Shown: piece after piece, positions 8,717 to 17,051 of the stretch | How positions within the stretch are numbered: position 1 is the first letter of the stretch | How the letters are laid out: the number at the start of each line of letters is the position of its first letter | Assembly (NCBI GenBank): GCA_965197575.1 | Contig: OZ240214.1 | Location: forward strand, 62,001-126,000 | Length of the DNA: 64,000 nucleotides | DNA from: VXOI01 sp965197575 | GTDB taxonomy: Bacteria; Chloroflexota; Dehalococcoidia; Lucifugimonadales; UBA3495 | Direction: 5' to 3' | The notes under the pieces: generated by a model | The model's input: the letters and a program-made list of their open reading frames with translations, nothing else | Told to the model about the DNA's origin: nothing | Databases searched by the model: none | Translations under genes and position numbers: made by a program

Positions 8717-10267
8717 ATGAAATACGACGTTATCATCGTGGGCGGGGGGTCGGCGGGGTGTACACTGGCGGCGCGGCTGTCGGAGGACCCGGCGCGCTCG
8801 GTGCTGCTGCTGGAGGCGGGGCCCGACTTCCCGGACCCGGAGCATCTGCCCGACGAGATCAGGACGGGCAGCAACAATGCCGCCTCGGAAGTCGATTCGC
8901 CCTTCAACTGGTCCTACGAGGCCACCGGCAGCGCAAGACAGAGCAGGCCCATGGAAATCGCCCGCGGCAAGGTCATCGGCGGGTCGGGTTCGGTCAACGG
9001 CCAAGTCTTTTTGCGCGGTCTGCCGGAGGACTACGACTCGTGGGCCGCGCAAGGCAACGACGAATGGAGCTTCATCAACGTCCTGCCCTACTTCCGCAAG
9101 CTGGAGACCGACCTGGATATTCGGGACGACTTCCACGGCGGCGACGGTCCCATCCCGGTGCGGCGAGTCGAGCGCAGCCAGTATCTCCCGGTCTACGAAG
9201 CCTTTTTGCAGGCTTCGCTGGACGCCGGGTTCTCCTACGATGCCGACATGAACAACCCCGACTCCACCGGCGCGGGCGCGGTGCCGATGAACAACCCCGG
9301 CAACGTCCGCATGAGTGCGGCGCTGGCCTACCTGAACCCGGTGCGGCACCGCCTGAACCTCACCGTCAAGGGCGAAGTCACGGCACGGCGAATTCTTTTC
9401 GAGGGCAACCGGGCAACCGGCGTCGAGGTCGAGAGCGGCGGAGAGCGGTTCACCGTCGAGGGCAACGAGATCGTGCTGTGCGCTGGCGGCATTGCCTCGC
9501 CGCAACTGTTGCTGCTGTCCGGCGTGGGGCCTGCCGAGGAACTGGGGGCGCTTGGGATTCCCGTCGCGCTCGACCTGCCGGGCGTGGGGAAGAACCTCCG
9601 GGACCACCCAATGGCCCTTGTGGAGCTTGCTCCCAGCGACGGGGTGGAGCTGGCCTCGGACCGGCCCCGTATCCAGACCGGACTGCGCTACACCGCCGAG
9701 GGTTCCGGCACGCGCAACGATATGCAGATCACGCTCACCACCTACGTCGGGGAACACGCAGGAGACCCCATCGCCGGGTCGAGCCGCCGCAGCGACCGGA
9801 ATATGCACTTCACCGTCATCCTGGAACTGGCGGAGAGCGCGGGCGTTCTGTCGCTGAATTCCTCCGACCCTGCTGCCGGGCCCCGGCTGGACTACCGCTA
9901 CCTCGAAGACGAATGGGACCTCCGCCGGATGCGTGAGGCCATCCTGCTGTGTGCGGGCCTGCTGGAGCACGAATCGCTGCGGCCGCTGGTGCGCGAGCTG
10001 CTAGCGCCGTCGGCCGACGATCTGGAGTCGGACGAGGCGCTGGACGCTTGGCTCTACGAAAACATCGCCACCACCTTTCACAGCTGCGGCACCTGCAAAA
10101 TGGGGCCGGACTCGGACCCGATGGCGGTGGTCGACCAGTATTGCCGGGTGCGGGGGCTGGAAGGGCTGCGGGTGGTGGACCTGTCCGTCGCGCCCAACGT
10201 CGTGCGAGCCAACACCAACGCCACCGCCATCATGATCGCCGAGCGGGCCGCCGGCTGGATCGGCTAG
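8717..10267 (+). CDS. GMC-family FAD-dependent oxidoreductase
   Basis: The 516-residue protein is a full GMC oxidoreductase (choline dehydrogenase/glucose oxidase superfamily). The FAD dinucleotide fold is at the N terminus (YDVIIVGGGSAGCTLAARLS). The GMC signature GKVIGGSGSVNGQVFLRG is near residue 90, LCAGGIASPQLLLLSGVGP near 255, and the catalytic-site His and FAD-binding segment HSCGTCKMG near 455 with NTNATAIMIAERAA at the end. GGAGG lies before the ATG. The donor is an alcohol or similar, not predictable here. A paralogue of 510 residues is at 39184-40716. It is likely cytoplasmic, since there is no signal. Confidence 0.96.
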   Translation: MKYDVIIVGGGSAGCTLAARLSEDPARSVLLLEAGPDFPDPEHLPDEIRTGSNNAASEVDSPFNWSYEATGSARQSRPMEIARGKVIGGSGSVNGQVFLRGLPEDYDSWAAQGNDEWSFINVLPYFRKLETDLDIRDDFHGGDGPIPVRRVERSQYLPVYEAFLQASLDAGFSYDADMNNPDSTGAGAVPMNNPGNVRMSAALAYLNPVRHRLNLTVKGEVTARRILFEGNRATGVEVESGGERFTVEGNEIVLCAGGIASPQLLLLSGVGPAEELGALGIPVALDLPGVGKNLRDHPMALVELAPSDGVELASDRPRIQTGLRYTAEGSGTRNDMQITLTTYVGEHAGDPIAGSSRRSDRNMHFTVILELAESAGVLSLNSSDPAAGPRLDYRYLEDEWDLRRMREAILLCAGLLEHESLRPLVRELLAPSADDLESDEALDAWLYENIATTFHSCGTCKMGPDSDPMAVVDQYCRVRGLEGLRVVDLSVAPNVVRANTNATAIMIAERAAGWIG

Positions 10268-10309
10268 CGGTAAGCGCGCCTCTTTCAAGATTCAATTACA
10301 CGACCGGAT

Positions 10310-10331
10310 GCCCCTCTCTGCGGGAGAGGGC
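10310..10331. repeat. Intergenic CCCTCTC/GAGAGGG palindromic repeat
   Basis: CCCCTCTCTGCGGGAGAGGG forms a hairpin with stem CCCTCTC/GAGAGGG. It lies just before the PNPOx-like gene, in the same family as the repeats at 15205, 41621 and 42532. Confidence 0.65.
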
Positions 10332-10343
10332 TTGGATGAAGAA

Positions 10344-10841
10344 ATGCCGATACTCAACGAGGACATGAAGCGGGTAGTCCGGCAGCAACGCTTGGGGTTC
10401 ATCGCCACGGTCTGCCCCGATAACACGCCGAACCTCTCGCCCAAGGGCACCACCGCGGTCTGGGACGACGATCATTTGGTGTTCGGCGACCTTGCCTCCC
10501 CGACTACCATGGAGAACCTGCGCCACAATCCGTCCCTGGAAATCAACATCGTCGACGCCTACGCGCGGAAGGGCTACCGTTTCAAGGGCAAGGCGTCCAT
10601 CGTGACCGAGGGCGAATTGTTCGACCAGGTCAGGGAAGCCTTCGTCACGGGCGGCCGGGGCATACAGCAAGTCGGCCTTCCCGCCAACGCCTACGTGCTG
10701 ATGAAGGTGGAGACTGCCGCGCCGCTGGTGTCGCCTGCCTACACCCCCGGCAAGACCGAGGAAAGCACCCGGCTGGAATGGGCCGAACACTGGCTGGCGG
10801 TGCAACAGAGCCGCCTGGAGCAGCTTCGGGAAGCGGGATAG
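10344..10841 (+). CDS. Pyridoxamine 5'-phosphate oxidase-like flavin-binding protein
   Basis: The 165-residue protein has the PNPOx-like split-barrel pattern: RQQRLGFIATVCPDNTPNLS near residue 10, KGTTAVWDDDHLVFGDLASP near 32, ENLRHNPSLEINIVD near 55 and YRFKGKASIV near 75. Such proteins bind FMN or F420 and act on varied substrates. The start at 10344 is preferred because it starts the conserved region; an upstream in-frame ATG at 10308 would translate the palindromic repeat. The C-terminal tail (LEWAEHWLAVQQSRLEQL) is probably helical. It follows the GMC gene after 76 nt. Confidence 0.86.
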   Translation: MPILNEDMKRVVRQQRLGFIATVCPDNTPNLSPKGTTAVWDDDHLVFGDLASPTTMENLRHNPSLEINIVDAYARKGYRFKGKASIVTEGELFDQVREAFVTGGRGIQQVGLPANAYVLMKVETAAPLVSPAYTPGKTEESTRLEWAEHWLAVQQSRLEQLREAG

Positions 10842-10919
10842 CCAATATGCCCGGCGATGTGCGCCGCAACGCTGTCGGCGGCCCACGGCGTTTGCTATAC
10901 TAGGCTGGAGTTGCTAAGA

Positions 10920-10994
10920 GCGGGTGTAACTCAGTGGTAGAGTGCTTGCTTCCCAAGCAAGACGTCGAGGGTTCGAATCCCTTCGCCCGCTCCA
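10920..10994 (+). tRNA. tRNA-Gly (anticodon CCC)
   Basis: The cloverleaf has acceptor GCGGGTG paired with CGCCCGC (one G-T wobble allowed), D-arm AACTCAGTGGTAGAGT, anticodon loop TTCCCAA, T-arm GGGTTCGAATCCC, discriminator T and an encoded CCA at 10992-10994. A TATACT box at 10896-10901 is a plausible -10 element about 19 nt upstream. Confidence 0.95.
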
Positions 10995-11078
10995 ATCCTG
11001 CCGGATGTCGCGGTTGCCGGACACTATCGCCTGTGGTAAATTTGCCGCAACATCGTTAATAGTCATACGGAGCATCGA

Positions 11079-11273
11079 ATGGCTTACGTTACGCCCCGCG
11101 AGGGCGAAAACCCGGAAAGTTTGGTCAACCGCTTTCGGGCTTCGGTCCAGCATTCCGGCATCTTGAGGGAGCTCAAAGACCGCCGGTTCTTCCGCTCCAA
11201 GGCACAGAAAGAGCGTTTGGCCGCCCAGCGCGCCGCCCGCCGCCGCCGCCGCCAGAGCCGCCGCGCCCGCTAG
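11079..11273 (+). CDS. rpsU: Ribosomal protein bS21
   Basis: The 64-residue protein matches bS21 in length and layout: an acidic start (YVTPREGENPESLVNRF), the central helix VQHSGILRELKDRRFFRS and a very basic tail ending RRRRRQSRRAR. It binds the 3' end of 16S rRNA in the small ribosomal subunit. CGGAG lies 10 nt before the ATG. It sits downstream of tRNA-Gly and upstream of an FmdB-like gene, each with its own signals. Confidence 0.93.
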   Translation: MAYVTPREGENPESLVNRFRASVQHSGILRELKDRRFFRSKAQKERLAAQRAARRRRRQSRRAR

Positions 11274-11380
11274 TCCTTCGGCTTCGACCAGCCGGAAACA
11301 GCCGCGCCCGGCCTTCCACCGGAGTACGCGAATCAGGGCGATTGACGCGATATGTAACTGCGGCCGTCTAATCTGCGGAT

Positions 11381-11409
11381 TTGACAGCCTTAAACGCCGC
11401 TGATAAATT
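11381..11409 (+). promoter_or_regulatory. Sigma70-like promoter of the FmdB-like gene
   Basis: TTGACA at 11381-11386 is followed after 17 nt by TAAATT at 11404-11409, in an AT-rich stretch about 65 nt before the GTG start at 11474. Confidence 0.5.
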
Positions 11410-11473
11410 AAATTGGTTGCTCATTGGCAGCCTTTTACTTTGACTGCTAACCCGTATGCTTAGGAGAAGACCC

Positions 11474-11818
11474 GTGCCTCGATACGACTACCGTTGCGTG
11501 GAGTGTGGACTCAACTTCGAGTTACGGCAGAGCTTCAGCGAAGCCGGAAGGGGGGTCTGCCCCCAGTGTGCCGGCGTGGGCCAAAGGGTCTACCATGCGG
11601 TGCCCGTAATTTACAAGGGTTCCGGCTTCTACACCACCGACTACGGCCGCCCCAAGCCCCCGGTGGAAAAAGAGCCGGCGGCGAAGAACGGCAGCGACTC
11701 CGGCAAGTCGTCTTCCGACAGCAAGCCTGCCGAGTCAGGCGCCGGTTCCTCCAACTCCGACAGTTCCAGCAGCAGTTCCGACTCCTCCACCGCGGCCGCC
11801 AGCGCCGCCAGCACCTAA
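11474..11818 (+). CDS. FmdB-family zinc-ribbon protein
   Basis: The 114-residue protein begins MPRYDYRCVECGLNFELRQS, the FmdB/CxxC_CxxC regulatory-like zinc ribbon, with CVEC near residues 8-11 and CPQC near 29-32. After GFYTTDY comes a tail of about 60 residues made almost only of Ser, Ala, Lys, Glu and Asp, likely disordered. The role of the family is uncertain. The GTG at 11474 is chosen because AGGAG lies 7-11 nt upstream and it gives the family start MPxYxYxC. Related genes are at 62549 and 62890. Confidence 0.9.
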   Translation: MPRYDYRCVECGLNFELRQSFSEAGRGVCPQCAGVGQRVYHAVPVIYKGSGFYTTDYGRPKPPVEKEPAAKNGSDSGKSSSDSKPAESGAGSSNSDSSSSSSDSSTAAASAAST

Positions 11819-11848
11819 GCCGCTTCGGGGCCCCGCGCTCTCCGACGT

Positions 11849-12313
11849 ATGCGGGCCTTGGTCCAACGGGTCGCCCGAGCCTCCGTGGAGATAGACGGTG
11901 CAGAGACCGGCAGCATCGGTCCGGGCTTGGTAGTGTTGTTGGGGGTGGCTGCCCACGACGCCGAATCCGACGCCCAGTACTTGGCAGATAAGATCACGAA
12001 CCTGCGCATCTTCGCCGACGAGAACAACCGCTTCAACCGCTCCGCCCTCGACATTGGGGCGGAGCTTTTGGTTGTAAGCCAGTTCACTCTGTACGCCGAC
12101 ACCCGCAAGGGACGCCGGCCGGACTTCACCAGCGCTGCGGCCCCGGAGCGGGCCGAGGAGCTTTACGAGCACGCAATCGGTCTGTTCGAGCGGTCCGGGC
12201 TAAAGGTGGCCACGGGGCGGTTCCAAGCCTACATGCAGGTGCATCTCCAGAATGACGGCCCGGTGACACTGATGCTGGACAGCGCGGACCGCCAAAGGCC
12301 TCGCCGGGGCTAG
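11849..12313 (+). CDS. dtd: D-aminoacyl-tRNA deacylase
   Basis: The 154-residue protein hydrolyses D-amino acids from mischarged tRNA in the cytoplasm. It has the DTD signatures: MRALVQRVARASVEIDG at the start, SQFTLYADTRKGRRP at 77-91 (active-site SQxTL) and NDGPVTLML at 135-143 (the GPxT motif). The length is normal for the family. It lies 30 nt after the FmdB-like gene on the same strand and converges with nadC. There is no strong ribosome site, so it may be translated from the upstream transcript. Confidence 0.96.
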   Translation: MRALVQRVARASVEIDGAETGSIGPGLVVLLGVAAHDAESDAQYLADKITNLRIFADENNRFNRSALDIGAELLVVSQFTLYADTRKGRRPDFTSAAAPERAEELYEHAIGLFERSGLKVATGRFQAYMQVHLQNDGPVTLMLDSADRQRPRRG

Positions 12314-12323
12314 ACCGAAAGCG

Positions 12324-13178
12324 CTAGCCGATCTCCAGGTCCAGGCTGATGTCCAAGGCTTCCACCGAGTGGGTCAGCGCGCCGACGGAGATCAGGTGTA
12401 CCCCGGTCTCGGCGACGGCCCGCACGGTCTGGTGATTGATGCCGCCGGAAGCCTCGACCACCGCCCGGTCTCCGATGATGGCCATCGCCTCGCGCATCAT
12501 GTCCACCGCCATGTTGTCCAGCATGATGATGTGGGCGCCCGCTTCCAGCGCCTCCTCCACCTGATCCAGCGTCTCCACCTCGACTTCCACCTTGATGGTG
12601 TGGGAGGCGCGCTCCAAAGCTAGCTGGATGGTCTCCTTCAACCCCAGTTCGCGGAAGCGGTTGGCCTGGATGTGGTTGTCCTTGATAAGGATGCCGTCGG
12701 CCAGGTTCATACGGTGGTTGTGGCCGCCGCCGGCGCGCACGGAATACTTGTCGAGGTAACGGTGCCCAGGCGCGGTCTTGCGGGTGTCGACGATCCGGGC
12801 AGGGAGGCCGCTGACGGCTTGGACGTAGCGGTTGGTCTCGCTGGCGATGCCGCTCATCCGCTGTATGAAGTTCAGGGCGATGCGTTCGGCCCGCAGTATG
12901 CCTGCCGCCTGCCCCGAAACCCGGGCGATGTCGTCGCCGGGGGCCAGCGGCGAGCCGTCGGGCAGCAGTGCGGTCAGCTCAAGCGTAGGCTCGACCCGCC
13001 GGAACACCTCCAGCCCGACCTCGACCCCGGCCAGAACGCCGTGCGCCTTGGCCCGGAGCATACCGGCGCCCTGAATTTCGGGAGGCACCAGCGTGCCGGT
13101 GGTGGGGTCGCTGAACGTCTGGTCTTCGACCAGAGCGGCGTCGATTAGGTGGTATACCTCGGGCGGGAACGTTGCCAC
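12324..13178 (-). CDS. nadC: Nicotinate-nucleotide diphosphorylase (quinolinate phosphoribosyltransferase)
   Basis: The 284-residue protein converts quinolinate and PRPP to nicotinate mononucleotide, the last step of de novo pyridine-ring synthesis. Landmarks are LVEDQTFSDPTTGTLVPPE near residue 15, RIALNFIQRMSGIAS near 100, RIVDTRKTAPGHRYLDKYSV near 125, GGGHNHRMNLADGILIKDNH near 150 and VEVETLDQVEEALEAGAH near 198, with VEASGGI near 240. The length is full. nadA lies on the same strand upstream, separated by two small genes, so the pathway pair is nearly an operon. No nadB is in the window. Confidence 0.97.
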   Translation of the reverse strand: MATFPPEVYHLIDAALVEDQTFSDPTTGTLVPPEIQGAGMLRAKAHGVLAGVEVGLEVFRRVEPTLELTALLPDGSPLAPGDDIARVSGQAAGILRAERIALNFIQRMSGIASETNRYVQAVSGLPARIVDTRKTAPGHRYLDKYSVRAGGGHNHRMNLADGILIKDNHIQANRFRELGLKETIQLALERASHTIKVEVEVETLDQVEEALEAGAHIIMLDNMAVDMMREAMAIIGDRAVVEASGGINHQTVRAVAETGVHLISVGALTHSVEALDISLDLEIG

Positions 13179-13181
13179 GGC

Positions 13182-13709
13182 TCAATCTCCACTCGTGGAT
13201 GATGGTGCGGTCTGACTGCTTCCCGACAAGCACGGTAACAGTATCTCCGCCGCGTGTTCCAGGGTGAAGCCCTTTATCTCCTTTCCGTCATAGTCAATAG
13301 AAAAAGAGACCAGCGTTTCGCTTACATCCCAGCCAAAACTTGCACCCTCTTCGTTCCACATATCTAATGTGTCAGTCTCGCTAAAATAGCCAATCCGGAG
13401 CTTGTTCCGCGTGTTCTGCCCTACCATCTTGCGCACACTTGCAGCGGAATTGTCTTGCGAAAATATCATCGGCCGATCAGGCAAACGCGACTTGGCAAAC
13501 ACGGCATCACATTCGCTTAGATGAGGCAGAAGCAACTCTCGCGCCTTTTCCAGCGTGAAACCTGCCGCTTCTCCATCGGCGTCAAGATTCGCGGTCAGCC
13601 CCTCAGCGACAGCGTAACTACAATGTGTAGACTCGCCGTTGTCGACTTCCAGAGTGTCGGTGTCCCGGAAATAAAAGACTGTGAGTTTCTTGTGCGAGTT
13701 TTCGAGCAT
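13182..13709 (-). CDS. Protein with two DUF2283-like repeats
   Basis: The 175-residue protein contains two tandem copies of a roughly 60-residue unit. The first reads LTVFYFRDTDTLEVDNG near residue 8, then AGFTLEKARELLLPHL. The second reads LRIGYFSETDTLDMWNE, then KGFTLEHAAEILLPCL. Each resembles DUF2283 (YDxETDxLYI... GxEIL). The ATG at 13709 lies 4 nt after the stop of the upstream small gene, so the two are coupled; an earlier in-frame start would overlap that gene. Base composition is more AT-rich than in nadA and nadC. It may be the antitoxin-like partner of the small protein upstream (inference). Confidence 0.7.
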   Translation of the reverse strand: MLENSHKKLTVFYFRDTDTLEVDNGESTHCSYAVAEGLTANLDADGEAAGFTLEKARELLLPHLSECDAVFAKSRLPDRPMIFSQDNSAASVRKMVGQNTRNKLRIGYFSETDTLDMWNEEGASFGWDVSETLVSFSIDYDGKEIKGFTLEHAAEILLPCLSGSSQTAPSSTSGD

Positions 13710-13713
13710 TTCT

Positions 13714-13977
13714 TTAGCCGTCGTTCGGGATTCCCCACACTCTGAGTCTCGTTCTATCGAAAAAGGCATTATGCACTGCATCGCCCTCAACAATCACCCT
13801 GAGCCAGTGCTTCATCTCCGGGATATATCTCCAGTAGCTCACTCGTCCATTACTCTGGACTTCTCTATGTGCCGGCTCAGATAAGACGAACACTACCCAT
13901 TCATCCCTGACTTCGGGATGGCTTCTCCTAGCCGAGCGGTAGTAACTGGCAAACTTCAGGTCCCGGGGCAACGACAA
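13714..13977 (-). CDS. Small DUF4258-like protein, possible toxin partner
   Basis: The 87-residue protein reads ARRSHPEVRDEWVVFVLSEP, then REVQSNGRVSYWRYIPEMKHWLRVIV and HNAFFDRT. The order HPEV..V..VL..P...NGR..W..I......LRVIV is like DUF4258 and RelE/BrnT-fold small proteins. DUF4258-like and DUF2283-like genes are often neighbours in other genomes, which suggests a two-gene module. It lies 7 nt after nadA and 4 nt before the DUF2283-like gene, all on the minus strand. Toxin activity is not shown. Confidence 0.65.
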   Translation of the reverse strand: MSLPRDLKFASYYRSARRSHPEVRDEWVVFVLSEPAHREVQSNGRVSYWRYIPEMKHWLRVIVEGDAVHNAFFDRTRLRVWGIPNDG

Positions 13978-13984
13978 GAGCCAA

Positions 13985-15190
13985 TTACCGCAACGACAGC
14001 ATCCGGTCCAGGGCTACCTGGGCGTCCTTGCGGATGTCTTCGGGGACGGTGATTTCGTTGACTACTTTGCCCTCCAGCAACGACTCCAACACCCAGAGGA
14101 CGTAGGCTGGGTGGATGCGGTACATGGTGGAGCAGGGGCAGGTAACCGGGTCGAGACAGAAAACGGTCTTGTCGGGGTTGTTGATGGCCAGGCGGTTCAC
14201 CAGGCTGATTTCGGTGCCCACGGCCCACTTGCTGCCGGCGGGGGCGTTGTTGATCTGGTTGCGAATGAACTCGGTGGAACCCACTAGGTCGGCGGCCTGC
14301 ACCGTCTCCATCACGCATTCGGGGTGGACCAGGATGTTGATGTCGGGGAACCGCTCGCGGGCGGCCTCGATTTGCTTCACCGTGAAGCGGGTATGCACCG
14401 AGCAATGGCCCTGCCAGAGCACCATCTTGGCCCGCTCCAACTGCTCCGGCGTGTTGCCGCCCATGGCGCGGAAGGGGTTCCAGACGACCATCTCGTCGAG
14501 GGGCACTCCCATCTTTAATGCGGTGTTGCGGCCCAAGTGCTGATCTGGGAGGAACAAGACCCTTCCTCCCTGTTCGAAGGCCCACTCCAGCACGGCGGCG
14601 GCGTTGGACGAAGTGCAGACCGCTCCGCCGTTGCGCCCGCAGAGGGCCTTGATGCCCGCGATGGAGTTCATGTAGGTGACGGGGACGATTCCGCCGGGGC
14701 CGAGCACTTCGGTCAGGTCGTCCCAAGCGTCGTCCACGTCCTCCATCGGCGCCATGTCGGCCATCGAGCAGCCGGCCGTGATGTTGGGGAGGAGCACTTT
14801 CTGGTGCGAACCGGCCAGGATGCAGGCGGTTTCGGCCATGAAATGCACGCCGCAAAAGACGATGTAGTCGGCGTCGGGCCTGTTGGCGGCCTGTTGGGAC
14901 AGCAGGAAGGAATCGCCCTGGAAGTCGGCGTACTTGATCACTTCTTCCCGCTGGTAGTGGTGGCCCAGCACCGTGACCGCGCTGCCAAGCTGCTGCCGGG
15001 CCGCGTGAATCCGGGCGTCCAATTCCTCGGCGGTGTAATGAAGGTACTCGGTCGGTATCTGCTGCCAGCGCACGTTTACCGACAACTCCTCCGCCAGCGG
15101 CTTGGCGGGCAGTTCGTCCTCGGTCTTGCAGAACGCGGAATGTTCCAGCTCGGTAATGGGGACGATGGGGCGCTTCATTCGGGTCGTCAT
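13985..15190 (-). CDS. nadA: Quinolinate synthase
   Basis: The 401-residue [4Fe-4S] enzyme condenses iminoaspartate with dihydroxyacetone phosphate to quinolinate. Segments include TVLGHHYQREEVIKYADFQG near residue 73, FCGVHFMAETACILA at 112-126, HPECVMETVQAADLVGST at 289-306 and CPCSTMYRIHP at 351-361; C113, C292 and one of C351/C353 are the likely cluster ligands. The ATG at 15190 is chosen because GATGAGG lies just upstream; a longer in-frame extension would run through a palindromic repeat and into miaB. It is in line with the small gene pair and nadC. Confidence 0.95.
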   Translation of the reverse strand: MTTRMKRPIVPITELEHSAFCKTEDELPAKPLAEELSVNVRWQQIPTEYLHYTAEELDARIHAARQQLGSAVTVLGHHYQREEVIKYADFQGDSFLLSQQAANRPDADYIVFCGVHFMAETACILAGSHQKVLLPNITAGCSMADMAPMEDVDDAWDDLTEVLGPGGIVPVTYMNSIAGIKALCGRNGGAVCTSSNAAAVLEWAFEQGGRVLFLPDQHLGRNTALKMGVPLDEMVVWNPFRAMGGNTPEQLERAKMVLWQGHCSVHTRFTVKQIEAARERFPDINILVHPECVMETVQAADLVGSTEFIRNQINNAPAGSKWAVGTEISLVNRLAINNPDKTVFCLDPVTCPCSTMYRIHPAYVLWVLESLLEGKVVNEITVPEDIRKDAQVALDRMLSLR

Positions 15191-15204
15191 GGCCTCATCC
15201 TGGG

Positions 15205-15225
15205 CCTCTCCCCTAGGGAGAGGGG
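15205..15225. repeat. Palindromic repeat overlapping the 3' end of miaB
   Basis: CCTCTCCCCTAGGGAGAGG is a perfect hairpin arm pair of the CTCTCCC/GGGAGAG family. Its left part lies in the miaB-nadA gap and its right part encodes the last residues and stop of miaB (stop at 15213). Confidence 0.7.
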
Positions 15226-16526
15226 ATAGATTGCTTGCCGTTGGAGTCTCGCGTGAGCAGCGATCCTTGCAGGGACCACGGGCTGGCGCTGTCGACGCGC
15301 AGGGCCACCAGCTTGCCCAGATGGTCGGCTTCATCCTCGAAGAACACCAGCTTGTTGGAGCGGGTCCGCCCCATCCACTTACCCTTCCGGCGGCCTTCCA
15401 CCAGCACCTCGGTCTCCGTTCCCGCCAGCCCGGCGTTGGTCTCGGTGAGGATGCGCTCCTGCAATTGGTCGACCCGTTCCCGGCGGCTGGTCTTCTCTTC
15501 GAGAGGAACGTCGTCTTCCATCGTGCGGTCGGCGATGGTGCCGGGGCGGGTGGAATAGGGGGCGCAATGCACCTTATCCATGCGCAATTCCCCGATCAGG
15601 TCGAGGGTGCGCCGGAACTGGTCTTCGGTCTCTCCGGGAAAGCCGACGATGATATCGGTGCTGAGTGAAACGCCCGGAATGGTGTTCCGTATGTCGTCGA
15701 CCAAGCCGATGTAGTCGGCGCGGGTGTAGTGGCGGCGCATCCGGGCCAGCACTTCGTCGTCCCCGGCCTGGACCGGGAGATTGATGTGCTCGCAGACCTT
15801 GGGCAAATCAGCCACCGCCTCCACAATGCGGCGGCTCATAAACGATGGGTGGGAGGTAAGGAAGCGGATGCGGTCGATGCCGTTCACGTCGTCGAGACGG
15901 TGGAGCAGGTCGGCCAGGTCTACTTCTTCCGGGAGATCGTGGCCGTAAGCGTCGACGGTCTGCCCCAACACCGTCACTTCCCTCACCCCGCGGGTGGCCA
16001 GCAGCTCGACTTCACGCGCGATCTCGTCCAAGGGGCGGCTGACCTGCCGGCCCCGGCGGTAGGGGATGATGCAGAAGGTGCACATCAGGTCGCAACCGTG
16101 GATGATGGGAACGTGGCAAGTAACGTCGGGGCGGGTCGGCGTGAGGTTGCCCACGCATCCTTCCCAGTCTAGGTCCATTCGCTGGCCCAGCATCTCCAGC
16201 AACGGCTCGTATTGTTGGGGGCGCATGAAAACGTCGACGTAGGGAAAGCGGCGGGCCAGTGGGCCAGAATTGGGCCCCACCATGCAGCCCATGAGGGCGA
16301 TCACGCGCTCCGGGTCGCTCTTCTTCAGCCGCGACATCGCGCCTAGGTTGCCGACGACCTTGTCCTCGGCCGACTGCCGCACCACGCACGAGTTCAGCAC
16401 TACGACGTCGGCGTCGCTGGCGGCCCCCGCCGGCCGGAGGCCCATTTGCTCCAACGCGGAAGCCAGGCGGTCGGAGTCCGCCGTGTTCATCTGGCAACCG
16501 ATAGTCCAAATGTAGAAGCTGTTCAT
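15213..16526 (-). CDS. miaB: tRNA-2-methylthio-N6-dimethylallyladenosine synthase
   Basis: The 437-residue methylthiotransferase adds a methylthio group to i6A37 of tRNAs. The N-terminal UPF0004 domain has C11 (GCQMNTADS), C47 and C81 (LMGCMVG). The radical-SAM motif C145-x3-C149-x2-C152 lies in HGCDLMCTFCIIPYRRG. FLTSHPSF, HINLPVQAGDDEVLARM and DIIVGFPGETEDQF follow, with a C-terminal TRAM-like region ending LVALRVDSASPWSLQG. The last residues (SIPSP) are encoded by an intergenic-type palindrome. The start MNSFYIWTIGCQMN is family-typical. Confidence 0.95.
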   Translation of the reverse strand: MNSFYIWTIGCQMNTADSDRLASALEQMGLRPAGAASDADVVVLNSCVVRQSAEDKVVGNLGAMSRLKKSDPERVIALMGCMVGPNSGPLARRFPYVDVFMRPQQYEPLLEMLGQRMDLDWEGCVGNLTPTRPDVTCHVPIIHGCDLMCTFCIIPYRRGRQVSRPLDEIAREVELLATRGVREVTVLGQTVDAYGHDLPEEVDLADLLHRLDDVNGIDRIRFLTSHPSFMSRRIVEAVADLPKVCEHINLPVQAGDDEVLARMRRHYTRADYIGLVDDIRNTIPGVSLSTDIIVGFPGETEDQFRRTLDLIGELRMDKVHCAPYSTRPGTIADRTMEDDVPLEEKTSRRERVDQLQERILTETNAGLAGTETEVLVEGRRKGKWMGRTRSNKLVFFEDEADHLGKLVALRVDSASPWSLQGSLLTRDSNGKQSIPSP

Positions 16527-16595
16527 TAAATCTGTCTGACGGTCTTTATGGCTGGCTGGAAAGGCTGCTCGCAGGGCGGGATTCAGGGAGATTGA

Positions 16596-16688
16596 TGGCG
16601 GAGGGAATGGGATTCGAACCCATGAGCCCGTTTTTACCGGGCTAAGCGCTTAGCAGGCGCCCGCACTAGGCCTCTATGCGATCCCTCC
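16596..16688 (-). tRNA. tRNA-Ser (anticodon GCT)
   Basis: The reverse-strand cloverleaf has acceptor GGAGGGA paired with TCCCTCC, anticodon loop CTGCTAA, a long variable arm (AGCCCG...CGGGCT) typical of serine tRNAs, T-arm GGGTTCGAATCCC, discriminator G and an encoded CCA. It is 93 nt long. Confidence 0.95.
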
Positions 16689-17051
16689 CAGTAACCAAAT
16701 ATGTTATCAAAACCCCTCGCCCTCATCAACTGCGGCGACAGGCCAACAGGACCCGGTCGAGAGGCGGGCCGTTACCGTATTCGAGACGCCGGCGGCGGGC
16801 CGGTCTGAACGGTGTCGAAGTTGTGAGGACCGGGCGATTCCTGTAAGCCGCTACTTTAGTGCTCGTTTATAGCGTCAATCTTCGGCTACTCTCCGAAATT
16901 ATACACAATCCGGCATGATTGGGGCGAATTTCCGTATTGACACGCTTTGATACGGGCCATATGATGATTCCCGCACTGGATTGCCGATTCCGAAACGGCT
17001 CTAATATCCAATAAAGACGGATTACATCAATATCAGGGGAGTGTATCGAGA
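16689..17051. other. 363-nt intergenic region between tRNA-Ser and lrp
   Basis: No coding frame is supportable. The region becomes AT-rich towards its right end, where the lrp promoter lies at 16937-16965. No further structured RNA was recognised. Confidence 0.6.
16937..16965 (+). promoter_or_regulatory. Sigma70-like promoter of the Lrp/AsnC gene
   Basis: TTGACA at 16937-16942 and TATGAT at 16960-16965 are separated by exactly 17 nt. The gene starts at 17052, leaving a leader of about 80 nt. Confidence 0.75.
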
